Positions 22,720 to 34,528 are shown, counted from the first letter of the stretch. The stretch is DNA of 64,000 nucleotides from Solenopsis invicta (GCF_016802725.1 NC_052665.1:24476001-24540000); one strand, 5' to 3'. Numbers and translations: made by a program. Notes: generated by a model not told the origin, from the sequence alone.

Positions 22720-24030
22720 CGACACATGTATACATGTATATTTTAATTTCAAAATCGTAACACGTATATTAATAATTTCATAAACAATGATAATATATAA
22801 AAACGTTTAGGGTATGTTTTAATGTTGATTTATGTGAACAATCTTAATTTATGTGAGATATAATAATATAAAATAGTAATTGTTTTCAAGTTGAAAAAAT
22901 AGAAACAATTTTTAAAAGTATTTTTACTTTGTTTATTATAAATTTACAAAGAGGTAGCAAAAATTGCAAAACATCGAATGAATTGACTTATTTATAGGGG
23001 GGGATCAAGTATATCAATCAGTATGCATGATTAATTTTACATTAAAAAAATATAACTTAAAGAATACTTAATTTGTATACTATTGTTTTTAGTTTAAAAA
23101 AAATTATTATTCCTAAGCATTTATTATTAAAAAAATTTAAGTGGTCAAAGTGGTAAGACGCCTTTACGGAATTCGCGAGATCCAGGTTTGGCTGAGATGT
23201 TATTTTTTCGCAATAAAATAATTTTACAGTTTTTCCGGGGAGGGGGGATATTATGTATTGTTTTTATGGTATGAATATTACTATTCCGGCTTCATGACTG
23301 TTTCAAGTCCAATGATTATGTAGCGCACAGTTTGAGTTGAAAATTGTAAAAATTGAAAACTATTATTCGGCACCAAGAACTGCTGTGATTAACATAGGTT
23401 TTCTTTCTTGTATTAAAAAAAAATTTTAATTTTTATTTCCAGATGAACAAATATATTTGAATTAATGGCAATTATTTTGCTTTATAAAAAATTTATTAAA
23501 ACCTTGGAATTTACAGTCTTATTTGATTGTTATGATAAATTTAAATTTGTTTTTTTTAATGAAAACTACTTTTTAGTAAAATTGTTTTAAATAAATATAT
23601 ACATTATACATAAAACAAATTGTATTTTACATAATTTAATTTTATTAGCTATAAAAATAAAATATTTGAGCATAAAATGCATCTACGGTTGAGGTGCTAA
23701 CAGTCTACTATTTTCCAAATTTTATTTTTTCTATTTTTTTTACTTTTAAAGTTATTCGGTATATGATCGAATAATGGCTTTAATATTCGTTGTTCAGCCG
23801 AATAGTAAGAATAGTGCCGAACAGATAGAATATTGAATTGTTGCCGAATATTTATTGCATCTTTAAATTAATCTACCGTATTATATGAAAAATAATAATT
23901 TTAAAGAAAAGATTAGTACTTGCGTACACCTAACATATATAAGACAAAGAAAAATTATATAATTAGTTTTATATATTTTAATATGTAATAAAATTAATTA
24001 TATCTTGATAAAATAAAAAAATTATAAAGG
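22720..24030. other. AT-rich intron DNA with one tRNA-like patch
   Basis: No ORF or inverted repeat was found. The only structured piece noticed is the tRNA-like segment at 23147-23205, listed separately. Confidence 0.45.
23147..23205 (+). pseudogene. Possible decayed tRNA-derived sequence
   Basis: GGTCAAAGTGGTAAGACGCC resembles an A-box and D-arm, and GCGAGATCCAGGTTTGGC a degraded T-arm/B-box 25-30 bases on. No acceptor-stem pairing could be drawn, so this would be a SINE head or tRNA relic rather than a functional gene. Confidence 0.25.
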
Positions 24031-24033
24031 TAA

Positions 24034-24038
24034 ATATA

Positions 24039-24103
<65 letters not shown>

Positions 24104-24118
24104 ATGTATGTATATACC
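24034..24118. repeat. (TA)n microsatellite
   Basis: More than 30 TA units with TG interruptions, 80 bp before the acceptor of the exon at 24200. Confidence 0.95.
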
Positions 24119-24199
24119 ATATATAACTAAATAAATGTAATATATATTTAAGCATACTACAAAATATAGTAAATATAATAAATACAATTTTTTATGTAG

Positions 24200-24457
24200 T
24201 GATGATTTAGTACCTAATTTCGGATTAAACAGTGTGGAAGACGCACAACAAAACGGCATAATAAATTTTGGAAATAAAAGAACCGGTCCAATTGCGCCAA
24301 TACTATTTCGACTTCTTAAAACGTGTTGTATGAAACTCAATGAGCACGAAGAATTGGATGAAATAGATGCTCTTTTGGGATGCGAAATGTTAATGCCACG
24401 AAATTTTGATATACCAGAACCTTCAACACTAGATCTTATTATATGCGGCATTAACTG
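24200..24457 (+). CDS. FANCD2: FANCD2 exon (EIDALLGC block)
   Basis: The acceptor TTTTTTATGTAG ends at 24199 and the donor AACTG|GTAAGC at 24458. It begins with one base completing AG|T (Ser) and reads DDLVPNFGLNSVEDAQQNG, then PIAPILFRLLKTCCMKL, then LDEIDALLGCEML and STLDLIICGIN plus two bases of Trp. The vertebrate counterpart has LAPYFRLLRLC and EEIDGLLDCP followed by the same spacing to LNWFREI. The insect version is shorter between the GL and PIAP blocks. Confidence 0.87.
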
Positions 24458-24589
24458 GTAAGCATTGTTTTTTTAATTAAATTTATTTGTTTGTAATGCA
24501 GTAATACGTACATGATTTCTATATTTCTAGAAGGGTAATAACTGTATATAGTTAAAAAATTAAGAGTATTATTGTTACTCACAGTATAT

Positions 24590-24735
24590 AATATTGCATG
24601 TATCATTGGGGTAATATTACAGTAACATAATATTACAGACTACAGAAATATTACATATATTACAATGCAATATTGCAATAATATTAATGTGATGTTAAAA
24701 TATAATATATCACAACGTAATATTGTAGAAAAACT
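24590..24735. repeat. Degenerate AATATTACA-type tandem tract
   Basis: Many imperfect copies of AATATTAC/AATATTGC over 140 bp just after the exon, similar in style to the GCAATGTT tract at 34580-34745. Confidence 0.5.
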
Positions 24736-24739
24736 CATC

Positions 24740-25230
24740 AATACTGATATACTTTGTTTTCGAATAATATTTCTTGAAAGCTAAAAATAAAACTTTATAA
24801 ATTTGAATATAAATTAGAAAATGTTACATTTTTTACAACCTGATACGGGTTTGTTTTTAATAATAATTTTAAAGGCTGCGTGAAAGAATTGAAGAGGAAT
24901 GCTGAGTGGAAGTTTACGGGAAGTTTTCCACTTTTTCTTTTCACGAGGAAATTTTTTTCTTTTGCTTACTTAGGCAGTGCAACATAATTGAATTTACGCG
25001 ACCAAAAAAATGGCATCAAGTATTTTCTCTTAACAGATTTTAAAAGGCTTTAAAATGGTTAGACGCAATTGTATCTGTGTAACTTTACAAAAGAGCAATT
25101 ATTATCCTCAAATTTCATGAATTTTCAAAGTGGCGAGACTTACTCACATTCGTGCAGCTTTTATAGAAGATCTATTATTTTGTTTCAAATAACTATAACT
25201 ATGTAATAATTTTAAAACGATGGAGACGCA
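24740..25230. other. AT-rich intron DNA, no feature recognised
   Basis: No ORF, inverted repeat or motif was seen. Confidence 0.5.
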
Positions 25231-25248
25231 AGTACATTTATGCAACCT

Positions 25249-25581
25249 TTTTTTTTTTTTTTTTTGGTAACGGAGAGGAAATGCGTTACCGCATACCCCA
25301 GGCCTCGGGGGAGGCCTGGTGGTTATGTGGGACTCTTCCCCGCCGACGACGTGTCGGCGGGGACATACCCACTAAAACCTCTCCGGGTGTCCTGCCCTGG
25401 TCCATGACTGGGGGGCTCCGGGAACGCGTGCAGCATACTTCCGGAGCCCCCCGGACCCGGTCGGCCGTGGGCCGATTCGTCGCGCCGGGAGCGTCCACGT
25501 GGGCACTCCCGGCAGGGCTCTTGAGCCTGGCAGCCCTAGGTCGGGGGAGGGGGACACCAGCCCCCCCCCGCCTCTTCCCCT
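25249..25581 (-). mobile_element. GC-rich retro-insertion (LINE 3' end or SINE) with poly(A)
   Basis: A 17-bp direct duplication GTACATTTATGCAACCT borders it at 25232-25248 and 25582-25598. A run of about 18 T at the left edge is the poly(A) tail of a minus-strand insertion. The body is strongly GC-rich and contains a perfect-looking hairpin CCCCGCCGAC...GTCGGCGGGG. The blocks TATGTGGGACTCT and CATACCCACTAAAACC recur at 35865 and 35898 in the second GC-rich insertion. The ORFs crossing it are not recognisable. Confidence 0.85.
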
Positions 25582-25599
25582 GTACATTTATGCAACCTA

Positions 25600-26148
25600 T
25601 AAGAGAGCACTATTAGTTTTACTTAACTAAATCTATAATTTTTAACTAATCAAACAACTTCTTTACAAAGGCTCGTGAGATAAATGATTTTGTTAGTGAC
25701 TTTTAGTAGTTTTAAAGTAATTTATGAATTTAATCTTTTTAACATGGTGGCATAGTTGTTAATTAAGAAAAGGAGAGGATAATTATGTAAGTGAGAAAAA
25801 AAAAGAAAAAGGAGAAAAAACATGATCAAAAAAGGGGGCATACTTTATTTGATAGTTTTGACTGTTGACTTTATGTATAGCTTGACATTCCGTAACATTA
25901 GAACATAATTCTTTACAAATAATTTAAATTAAATAATTATTGATAAGGTTTAAAAGTGATTTCCTTACCATTATATGAAAAATTAAGTTAATTTAGAAAG
26001 TCAATGTACAACTTTTATTACTGCGCTATATGTTACCATTACTGAGCGCGTGAATTCTAGGCGCTACAATTGGTCAACTTTATTTATAAGTTGAAAAGTA
26101 TTATAATTTTGACATTTTTGTATTATTTTTTGTAATGGCAGAGTTCTC
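25600..26148. other. AT-rich intron DNA, no feature recognised
   Basis: No ORF or paired repeat; a short TGAGCGCGTGAATTCTAGG patch near 26041 slightly resembles the 20396-21352 family. Confidence 0.4.
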
Positions 26149-26149
26149 C

Positions 26150-26410
26150 TATGCGTGCGTGCGTGTACATACGTGTGTACGTGTATAACAAACTATTATT
26201 TGTTGTCGTTTTGACATAAATATAAGATGTCATTTGATGTCATTTTGATCAAAACGACGATAAATTACAGCAATTTGCTATAGAAGCACGCGCGCGCATT
26301 ACACACACACGCGCGCGCATTACACACACACGCGCGCGCGCGTACGCACGCACGCACACGTACGCACGCACACGTACGCACGCACGCATACGTAACACCA
26401 CACACTCACA
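26150..26410. repeat. CG/CA/ACGC microsatellite cluster
   Basis: GTGCGTGCGTG near 26155, then ACACACGCGCGCGC and ACGCACGC runs from 26284, with a duplicated GCGCGCGCATTACACACACA block. Confidence 0.9.
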
Positions 26411-26500
26411 CAGGATGTGGCATTTTAACTGTCCTATACGAATATCATGAAAAATACGCAAGATACAAAAAAATGTTTCAGGACAGAAATTGTAGGACTT
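26411..26500. repeat. Single arm of the 2970-3572 MITE family
   Basis: ACAGGATGTGGCATTTTAAC, then ACGCAAGATACAAAAAAATG, matches the termini of the element at 2970-3572; no mirrored partner was found nearby. Confidence 0.45.
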
Positions 26501-26767
26501 AAAAATGTTTATTTAACAATTTTATTAGTTTGTTTGGGTAGCATTAGTATTGTTTTCTTGAAGTAATTTAAAAAAAATTACATTTTCTAATTTAATATAA
26601 AATAATAAATCTTAACTCTACTTTAATCGAATTAGTTTTTTTGCTCGTGTAATTTTAACGTAACTAAATTAATTTTATAAATCATTGACTTTAACTTAAT
26701 TTAATTGAAAAAATATTAACTTACCCAATCATGATTTATAACATTTTGTTGTGTTGTCTAGCTAACA

Positions 26768-28786
26768 AGGAAACTTTCGGAAGTGTCCGCCTCAGATTTA
26801 GACGAGCTTTTAATATGTAATACGGAATATAAGGGACACGTATTTTTTTATACGTGCCCAATTTTACTTTTAGGGGGTGAAACATTCCTTTGAAAAAAAT
26901 CGGTTTTCTTTTTTTTGTAGTGTATATTGTTGAAACTGTAAGAGATAGAAAAAAATATTTTAATTAAAAGTTAAATGGTTTGGAGAGTACTTTATAACAA
27001 TAATAAATTTTTTTAAATTTTTTTTTAATTTTTTGCTTCACCACTCATCTATTTTTTTACAATTTTTTTTTTAAGTTAAATAAAGTTTATTTTATTACGA
27101 ATTCAATGATATATGACAAAGTTATGTTACTACATTTTCATTTTCCAAAAATAATTAAAAATCACTTTATAACCCATAGTACGATCCAAATTTTTTGTTC
27201 CACTCTCAATCCTCCAAATAAACAACAAAATCGGATTTATTGAAAACCACGAGCAACGAAATCGGAATGACGTAATCAGTCGAGGTATCTCAACTACTTG
27301 CATTTTTTTAGTGTTGTACTGACGTACGGCAGTTAGGGGTAGCTTTTGGAGGATCGAGGGTAGAGCAACAAAATCGGATTTGTTGAAAATCACAAGCAAC
27401 AAATTTGAGGAATTGTAATCAGTTGAGATATCTCATTAATTATCAATTTTATTGCATTGTGCTAACGTACGACTGTTTGGTCGTTTTTTAGGGGTTGGGG
27501 GTAGAGCAACATAATTGGAAATTGAACAACTAATTAGCAACAAATTAGTAGAAGAATCTGTATTTTTTATTTTTCTAAATGGCTGTGCTAGCTTTAATTT
27601 TAAGCCAGCACAGCCACTATTTTCTCCAAGTCGACTAGAGCAACAAAATATGGAATTGAGCAACAAATTAACAACAAACTTATGTTTGTGTTTTATTCGA
27701 TTGTTCTACATTGGCTGTGTCAGTAAATATATACTTATGGAGAGGTTTTTAATTATTTTTGGAAAATGGAAATGTCGCAATATAACTTTATCATATACCA
27801 TTGAATTTCTAATAAAATAAGCTTTATTTTGTTTATAAAAAAATAAAAATTATAAAAAAAAATAAGTAAGTGGTAGGAGAAAGTATACAAAAAAACTAAA
27901 AAAAATTTTGTCACTGTTATAAAATACTCTTCAAGTCATTTAACTTTCAATTAGAACATTTTTCTCTATCTCTTACAGTTTCGACGATACATGCTTCAAA
28001 AGAAAACCGATTTTTTTCAAAAGGGTGTTTTATCCTCTAAAAGTGAGATTGGGCACGTATAAAAAAATACGTGTCTTTTATTTTGATCTGTACTGCAATG
28101 TATTAAACGCTCATCAAAATTGAAGGGGAACGCTTCCCTTGTACACGGACGGGTGCGTGTAAAGCCCGTGTCACACTACAGATTCCCGACTCTGATTTGA
28201 CTACTAACTCCGACTCCCGACTATAATTCAACAAATAGAGTGATCTCTATTCTTGAGTCGGCAGTCAGAGTCGGGCTTTGCTGTGATTGGTTGAGTTATA
28301 GTCGGGAGTCGGAGTTAGTAGTCAAGTCATAGTCGGGAGTCTGTAGTGTGAAACAGGTTTTACATGCATTAAGAGTTGGTTTTTAATTATTTTTGGAAAA
28401 GGGAAAAGTCGCATTATAACCTTGTCAAATACCATTGAATTTGTAATAACATAAGCTTTATTTTGCTTATAAAAAGAAATAAAAATTTTCAAAAAAGTAG
28501 GTAAATGGTGGGGGAAAAATATAAAAAAATTTAAAAAAATTTTTTATTGTTGTTATAAAGTACTCTTTAAGCCATTCAACTTTTATTTAGAACATTTTTC
28601 TCTATCTCTTATAGTTTTGACGATATATGCTCTGAAAGAAAAAAATCGATTTTTTTCAAAGGGGTGTTTTACCCCCTAAAAGTGAAATTGGGCACGTATA
28701 AAAAAATACGTGCCCCTTATTTTTATCCATATTACAACATATTAAAAGCTCGTCCAAATCTGAGGCGGATATTTCTGAAGGCTTTT
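26768..28786. mobile_element. Compound fold-back element ending 38 bp before a FANCD2 exon
   Basis: The left arm (about 26768-27110) begins TCCGCCTCAGATTTAGACGA and is mirrored at 28450-28786. A third copy of the arm, also inverted, lies at 27770-28140. Each has GGGCACGTATAAAAAAATAC-type hairpins and AAAAGTGAAATTGGGCACG. The core has two related pieces (27150-27330 and 27350-27530) with GAGCAACAAAATCGGATT blocks. A separate MITE (28161-28361) lies between the second and third arms. The right end stops just before the splice acceptor at 28824. Confidence 0.75.
28161..28361. mobile_element. 200-bp fold-back MITE
   Basis: The ends CCGTGTCACACTACAGATTC and GACTCCCGACTATGAC... are mirrored copies; the arms repeat CGACTCCCGACTATAA. 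Nearly the entire element folds into one hairpin. Confidence 0.87.
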
Positions 28787-28824
28787 TTATAAAATTGTAA
28801 ATAATTGCGAGAGGATTGTTACAG

Positions 28825-29158
28825 GCTTAGAGAAATAATTTTGGGTTTTGTCACGCAAACGGATCCTTTATTGCGAGGACAAGTATTAAAACGTTTAGAC
28901 ACTTTGATATATTTGCAAGGAGAATTAAATATGCTGCTGACATTATGTGACACTAAATATCAACCGCCGCCGTGTTACTTCCATTATTTTCCGTTGCCGC
29001 CATTTATAAAAATTGAAAAAAAGATTAGTAAAAAAGGAAAGAAACCTGGAAAAGTAAACAAAATGAACACATCTGTAATGATAGAAAACGAATCCTGGGA
29101 GATAGGTTCCACGTTGTGCTCTAAAAATCCAGCATATTTTAGAAAATTTGATGCAAAG
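28825..29158 (+). CDS. FANCD2: FANCD2 exon (LREIILGF / FRKFDAK block)
   Basis: The acceptor ATTGTTACAG ends at 28824 and the donor AAAG|GTATGT at 29159. The first base completes Trp from the previous exon, giving INWLREIILGF. It continues with VLKRLDTLIYLQGELNMLL, YQPPPCYFHYFPLPPF, the basic KKISKKGKKPGKV and AYFRKFDAK. Human FANCD2 has NWFREIVNAF, a VLTRLKHIVELQ helix, YVPP, the basic IRKKGK run and FFRELDIEVF in the same order. It ends in phase 0. Confidence 0.92.
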
Positions 29159-29419
29159 GTATGTAAAAGGATGTTTTTCAATATATATACAAGGTACATT
29201 TTTTACTTTTATTTTACTTTTATTTTTAACAAATTTTAAAAGCATTTAAAAATTAATGAAGGAGAAAAATTTGCATATTGCAATACAGAAATTTTTCTAA
29301 TACTTATTATATGCAGTAAATTTGATTATAGCTAGAAGCAGATATTTTGAGAGTAGTTTATTATTAATATGTAGGTATTTTCTTGAATTTTTTCAAACTT
29401 TTGATCGCATAATTTTTAA

Positions 29420-29632
29420 CCCTTAAACACATAAGTGAGTCTGGGAGCTTCCCAAAAAAACTTTACTTTAATGCCATTTTATTTTAGTTAAATAATGAAG
29501 TTGGTCGATCATAGTAGTCGATAGAGAAGACTTCAAACTTTTTTTCCACCTAGCTCTAATCTTTTTTCTCATTCTGTCTTCACACATTAAGCAATCGAAA
29601 ATTTAGGGGAATTTTCAATATGTGTTTAAGGG
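29420..29632 (+). mobile_element. piggyBac-like MITE, short form
   Basis: TTAA-CCCTTAAACACATA...ATATGTGTTTAAGGG-TTAA, 213 bp, with TTAA at 29416-29419 and 29633-29636. It is an internally deleted relative of the roughly 985-bp elements at 518 and 46347. Confidence 0.9.
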
Positions 29633-29651
29633 TTAAGTTATAGAACAACTT

Positions 29652-29654
<3 letters not shown>

Positions 29655-29691
<37 letters not shown>

Positions 29692-29701
29692 AGAGAGAGA
29701 C
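29655..29701. repeat. (GA)n microsatellite with G run
   Basis: About 22 GA units interrupted by nine G. Confidence 0.95.
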
Positions 29702-29766
29702 TACGTCACTTAGATTTTTGTGTAAGAATTTGAAATGTTATATAAGTTTCTTTAAAAATATGAATT

Positions 29767-30152
29767 CTTATAAGGGTTTCTTTGGATGCGTTAGGAAGTA
29801 GCCCGTCGATTGGAGATTAAAATAAACATTTGTTGAGCGGTTAACAATAAACTTCTTTATTCGAATTACACTGTTTTTTAGATATTTTACTACCAAACGC
29901 GATGCGCTACTGTTGCGTACCTTAACCTCAGTCCCTTGCGTCTGCCGTTGGCTCTCCACTTATTGGAAAGCCGGCCGATCTGGCCTTGCCCTCTCGGCAG
30001 ATTTGTTGTCCACTCGAGAAGGGGCTTGACTGGTTAGCGTTCTCGGTTACTGTGTCATGGTGTCGGCATCACTGATACCGATGGCGTAATATAAACAAAT
30101 TGTATTTTATAATTAATTGTTTTGTCAGCGGTGGCTTTTGCCACTCGCGACA
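29767..30152 (-). mobile_element. Possible LTR or LTR relic
   Basis: On the minus strand it starts TGTCGCGAGTGGCAAAAGCC and carries GAATAAAG followed by CGCTCAACA, as at LTR polyadenylation sites. GAATT occurs at both flanks (29762-29766, 30153-30157). The far end does not show a clean CA, so the left border is uncertain. It may belong to the decayed copia element that follows. Confidence 0.4.
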
Positions 30153-30159
30153 GAATTAT

Positions 30160-30545
30160 ACAATCATGTATTCTAAAATTTCCTTTAATAGTTTATGCAG
30201 TAGTGAAAATGTTGCAACGTCATTGTTATTACATTTAAATTATTACTGTAAAAAATTTTTTTTCAATTTTTTTTAAATAAATATTTATCCATATTATAAA
30301 AAATATATTTTTAAACAATAAATTATCATTTTTATTGCTTAAAAATTTTTGGGCTATGTAATTTTTAACGGCAAAAAATTACAGAAAAGTGTGCAGAAGC
30401 ACGTTTGTTAACTATTGATACCAGCGAACAAAGCGGAGTACAAGAGATTTCTAAGCGATGTGATAGTACAGCATATCGATATATCGACCTTCGATTTGTA
30501 ACGGTTGAATCGCATTTTTATTTAAATTAATTTTATTTCAACATT
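30160..30545. other. AT-rich intron DNA, no feature recognised
   Basis: Lies between the LTR-like segment and the copia remnant and may be an eroded part of the same element; no motif shows this. Confidence 0.4.
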
Positions 30546-30549
30546 TTCC

Positions 30550-32370
30550 TTACATCTCGTTTTTGTATCAATTTAGTTGCCTAATTTTATACCTAAACTA
30601 TTTAAACATTCTGACTACATAAGCTCTTTGTTAAGACATCCGCAATTATTTCATTTGTATACATTGTACTTTATTTTGCCTGCCTTATATACTCATCTGA
30701 CGAAATAGTATCGTATATTTATGTGTTTTGACTTGGAATGATAAACTGAATTTTTTGTCAATTTTCCGGCTTCTTGGTTGTTGCAGTAAATGATAATAAA
30801 AGGTGATTGGGATTGATTCCATAATTCGATGCCTTGTAGTAATTTTCGAATGTACCTTGCCTTCTTTGCCACTTTGGATAAAACAACGTATTCCGCTTCG
30901 GTTGTGGAGAGTGCTGCGGTTTTTTTATTTTTTAGACTTCTTAGCTATTGCTGCACTTGCAAGTTTAAAAACGTAACTTGCGCGGGATTTTTTGTCGCGT
31001 ACATCATCTCAGTCAGCGTCCACAAAAGTTGTCAATAAATTGGCCTTATGTGCAAAGGTTAGTCTATACTTGTTAGTTCTTTTCAAGTACCTAAGAACTC
31101 TTTTAGCCGCTTTCCAAATGTGAAACATTTGGTTCCTGATTGTAACTGCTTAGTACGCTTACAGCATACGTTATATTTAATTGTATTGCAATTACGGCAT
31201 ACAAAAGGCATACCAATTAAACCCCTATATAATTTTTGGTCTATCTGTAGCGTCTCTTTTTCTGCGTCGAATATGATCTTCTATTGGCGTCAGCGCCAGT
31301 TTTGCATCGGTCATATTAAATTTAGTCAGTAAGTCCAAATTTGTGCTGATGCATTTCGATGCGCTTCGTGTTTTGCCCTTAACTGAATTTATTCTCGAGA
31401 CAATACTTTAGCTTTTCCAGATTTTGAATTTGAAATTTACAGCCTAAAAAATTTTTTAATAGTACAAAAAGTTTTGACCTGTTAACAGCCATCAACATAA
31501 ACGGTGATAATTGTTATTTAATTGTCCTTTTGCATGGTGTAAATACGTGTATCACTATTTACTTCATGTAATCCGAGCTTTTTTAAGACCTTGTTAAGTT
31601 TATGGTTTCATTGTCTTCCAGATTATTTTAATCCATAGAGTGATCTAAATTTATAGACACAATCGTTGAATCTTGGCTTCACAAATCTTTGAGGTAGAAG
31701 TATGTATACATTTTAATTTAGGTCTCCATACGTGTATGCCATGAGTATGTCAAAGTGATATAAAGTTAAGGCCTATTTTATAACCAAAGCGAATAAAGTT
31801 TGTGTTGATTATAGTTACGCCGTTGGCGCATGTTTCCTAGTCAATTCTAGGTTGTTGTGAACATCCCTTCGCTACAAATCATACTTTACGTTCTATTGAT
31901 TATATTTTATTTTTATCTAGATTATATTTTATTTTTAATAAAACGCCCATATAGATTCAATTGGCGTTTTGTTTGCCGAATATTTTGTATTTCCCATACT
32001 TTTATCTTTTCGAGCGCTTTGAATTATAATTTTAGGGCAGACTTCCACGGTTTTCTGTGATTCAGATAATACCTCTTCTGAGGTTGGTTTTGTAAGGACT
32101 TCAAAGGCTAACTGAGGCTATTCTATCAGGATTGGCTTTGAATTATATACTTTTTTTGGTCGTCCGGGCGCTTTTGTTCACACTATCCTCGATCTTGCTG
32201 GTTCTCTGCGTGCCTCCGTTGCTATCAGTGTACGAAACTCCCCTGAACTTGTGTCTCTTCTTGGTTTGTCGCCTTATTCTTCCGCCTCATCTCTTCGTTT
32301 TTGTCTTTACTTGCTACTTTATTGACTATTGTATTTTGTTCTAAGGGATCGCGTTGATTCCGCGTTATTC
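30550..32370 (-). pseudogene. Decayed Ty1/copia retrotransposon (pol)
   Basis: Read on the minus strand across several frames, copia pol landmarks appear in the correct order. Near 32190 is KTPGRPKKVY, as in the integrase-RT linker. Near 31740 is ILMAYTYGDLN, like the copia LDVKTAFLYGDL block. Near 31500 is VYVDG, a degraded YVDD. At 30840-31030 is the RNase H end with FVDAD, RDKKSRASYVFKL, and STTEAEYVVLSK-like residues read across frames. Stops and frameshifts are frequent, so it is long dead. Small plus-strand ORFs within it are shadows. Confidence 0.72.
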
Positions 32371-32452
32371 ATTTTTGCTTTATTCATAAATTTTACATCT
32401 TTGTTTTCAAGATTCTATGCTTTTAAGATTTTGCTATCTTTTGCAATTTTAA

Positions 32453-32660
32453 CCCTTAAACACATATTGAAAATTCCCCTAGATTTTTGATTGCTTACTG
32501 TGTGAAGACGGATTGAGGAAAACGATTTAGGCTAAGTGGAAAAAAAGTTTGAAGTCTCCTCTATCGATTGCCACAACTTTATTACTTAACTAAAATAAAA
32601 TGGCACGAAAGTAAAGTTTTTTTTGGGAAGGTCTTCCAGACCCACTTATGTATTTAAGGG
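32453..32660 (-). mobile_element. piggyBac-like MITE, short form
   Basis: 208 bp with TTAA at 32449-32452 and 32661-32664, ends CCCTTAAACACATA and TATTTAAGGG. It is the reverse orientation of the copy at 29420 (shared AGACCCACTTATGT, GATTGCTTAC and GTGTGAAGACGGA). Confidence 0.9.
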
Positions 32661-32981
32661 TTAATATAAAATATTGATTATTAACAAGTTATTTTATAAA
32701 AGAAAAATGGGTGCCATATTGCCCCTTTTTCCTTTAATGTTTTTTCGGTATTTTTATTACTTTAGAATCTAGAATAATAAAAGTAATCTAGAGTCTAAAT
32801 TACTTTTATCACTTTAAATATTATTTAATGTATTAAACTGCGTTTTATAAAATTTTAAGGAGAAAGAATTAAGATAAGTAAATTGTTTACTTAATATATT
32901 ATTGACAAAAATAGTTGACGAAAATAATTTTTGTGTACTTTTTTGTCAGTATGTCAATCATTATGTCAAGTTTTAGAAATA

Positions 32982-34046
32982 GGGAAAACCGGGGTAAATC
33001 GTTAGACGGGGTAATTCGATAATTGGAAATATCTTTTTATGGGTACATATTAAAAATTTACTTTAAATACTATAAACATGTCCTAACGATGTTGCTAACA
33101 AAGTTTTGTTGGCAACAGCATCATATTAAAATCTTAGTAGTAAAAAATGTGTTTTGCGACAGACATAAGTAATTTCTGGTAGTGAGCATTTCTTCGAAAT
33201 TTAAGTAAGATAGTAAGGTTTTTTTTGAAAACTTTAAATATATCGTGTCTAGTTGAATGCATTTGAAACATTTTGTGTTTATTTTTTGTTGTGATATCTA
33301 TTTTTATCGATCATACGCAATAATGCGCACAGTTGATGTTGGGTTTATTCGTAATACCGAGCACCGGGGCAATTCGTTAATACTGATTGCAGCGCTTATG
33401 GATAACGCTAACCTTACGTTGGCTGCGTTACGAACGTCTGCGCTACGCAGAGTTAAACATTGAGAGAAACTAAAATTTTTCATTGATTTAGTTCAAACTT
33501 GATAATATTGTGTATTTTAATACATAGAACATGAATATGAATATAAAATCGTCGCTCTTAAGCAGGTAAAAAGTTATAAAGCGTTAAAGATTGACACTTG
33601 TGAGGTTAGGAAATCTGTCACACCGATGGTATAAAAGGACATGCAAACGTGTATGTTTACATTTGTTTTTTGTATACCTATAGTATATCTTTGTTTAAAT
33701 AAAAGAAAGTTTTAACAGCAGTTTTTTTACAGTTTTTTTAACTTAAAACACAAATTTTGGGATATTCCCAGACTAGTTACAAATTACCCTGGGCTTGGGG
33801 CTATTTATAATTCTTGGCATTGGTCGACATTCTTATGTACTTCAAAGCAAGTACATTTCCATGTTCTATCTATACCGGCATTGAAGGGGAAGTCAACTTT
33901 TTAAACTGTTTCCCACCCTTCCCCATCTCTCTCCCTCCCCCCCCACCTCTCTCACTCCCTTTCCCTCTCCCCCTCCCCCTCTCTATGAATATAGGACTTA
34001 AGACACAAAAGAAAAAAAGGTTTAACGAATAGCCCCGGTTTCCCCT
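32982..34046. mobile_element. TA-flanked element with GGGRAAACCGGGG termini
   Basis: The left end GGGAAAACCGGGGTAAATCG pairs with the complement of CGAATAGCCCCGGTTTCCCC, and TA borders both sides. About 1.07 kb with no transposase. A polypyrimidine tract lies at 33905-33986. The Tc1/mariner-type assignment rests on TA only. Confidence 0.6.
33905..33986. repeat. Polypyrimidine (CT/CCCT)n tract
   Basis: About 80 bases almost entirely C and T inside the TA-flanked element. Confidence 0.9.
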
Positions 34047-34212
34047 ATATCTACTTTGAATCTATCAGTTTTTAATTTTGAACTCAGCAAAAAATTTGAA
34101 AAAGTCGCAAAGTTTAGATAGGCTATGTAGGATACAATTATCTTAACATAGGGTAACCTTATATAAAATGCTACATTTATTATGTTTGATAATATTATGT
34201 CATAATGTTCAG

Positions 34213-34528
34213 ATAGCCTACCTTTTGGACGTTAAAATAGAAGAGAAATTGTCACAATCCAAAACGCAAGGTATATCGATAAAGCAAGTATGTTTTCTTG
34301 TAAAAGAACTTTTGGCTACATTCGAAAATGAACCTTCTGAGTATTATGTGAAAGATTTAATACACGTATTACCAAAAATTTGCTCAAAATTGGATGACGT
34401 TGTTGATAGATTAAGACAAGATGATAATTATGATTTTCGAAATGGTGCAAGATTATTGTTGCATCTTCTTACTAGTATTTTCAATTGGAAAGGATTTTCA
34501 AGTGTAACATACAACACATTACTACGTG
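34213..34528 (+). CDS. FANCD2: FANCD2 exon (IFNWKGFS block)
   Basis: The acceptor ATAATGTTCAG ends at 34212, phase 0, and the donor CGTG|GTATGA at 34529. It reads IAYLLDVKIEEKLSQ, VCFLVKELLATFE, DLIHVLPKICSKLDDVVDRL, ARLLLHLLTSIFNWKGFSS and NTLLR plus one base. Human FANCD2 has the LLFLLEDLSQKLE helix and then the FAWSGFSQ...NLLYSAL block at the same spacing. The open frame extends upstream and downstream of the exon, so the junctions rest on phase agreement with the neighbours. Confidence 0.9.

Noticed and set aside
23978..24451. 157-codon minus-strand ORF
   Set aside because: It overlaps the FANCD2 exon antisense and continues into a (TA)n microsatellite read as Tyr/Ile repeats.
25281..25616. 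111-codon Arg/Gly/Pro-rich ORF
   Set aside because: It lies wholly inside a GC-rich retro-insertion and crosses its target-site duplication; no domain is visible.
33257..33463. 68-codon ORF in the GGGRAAACCGGGG element
   Set aside because: No motif, short, and inside a non-autonomous element; treated as chance.
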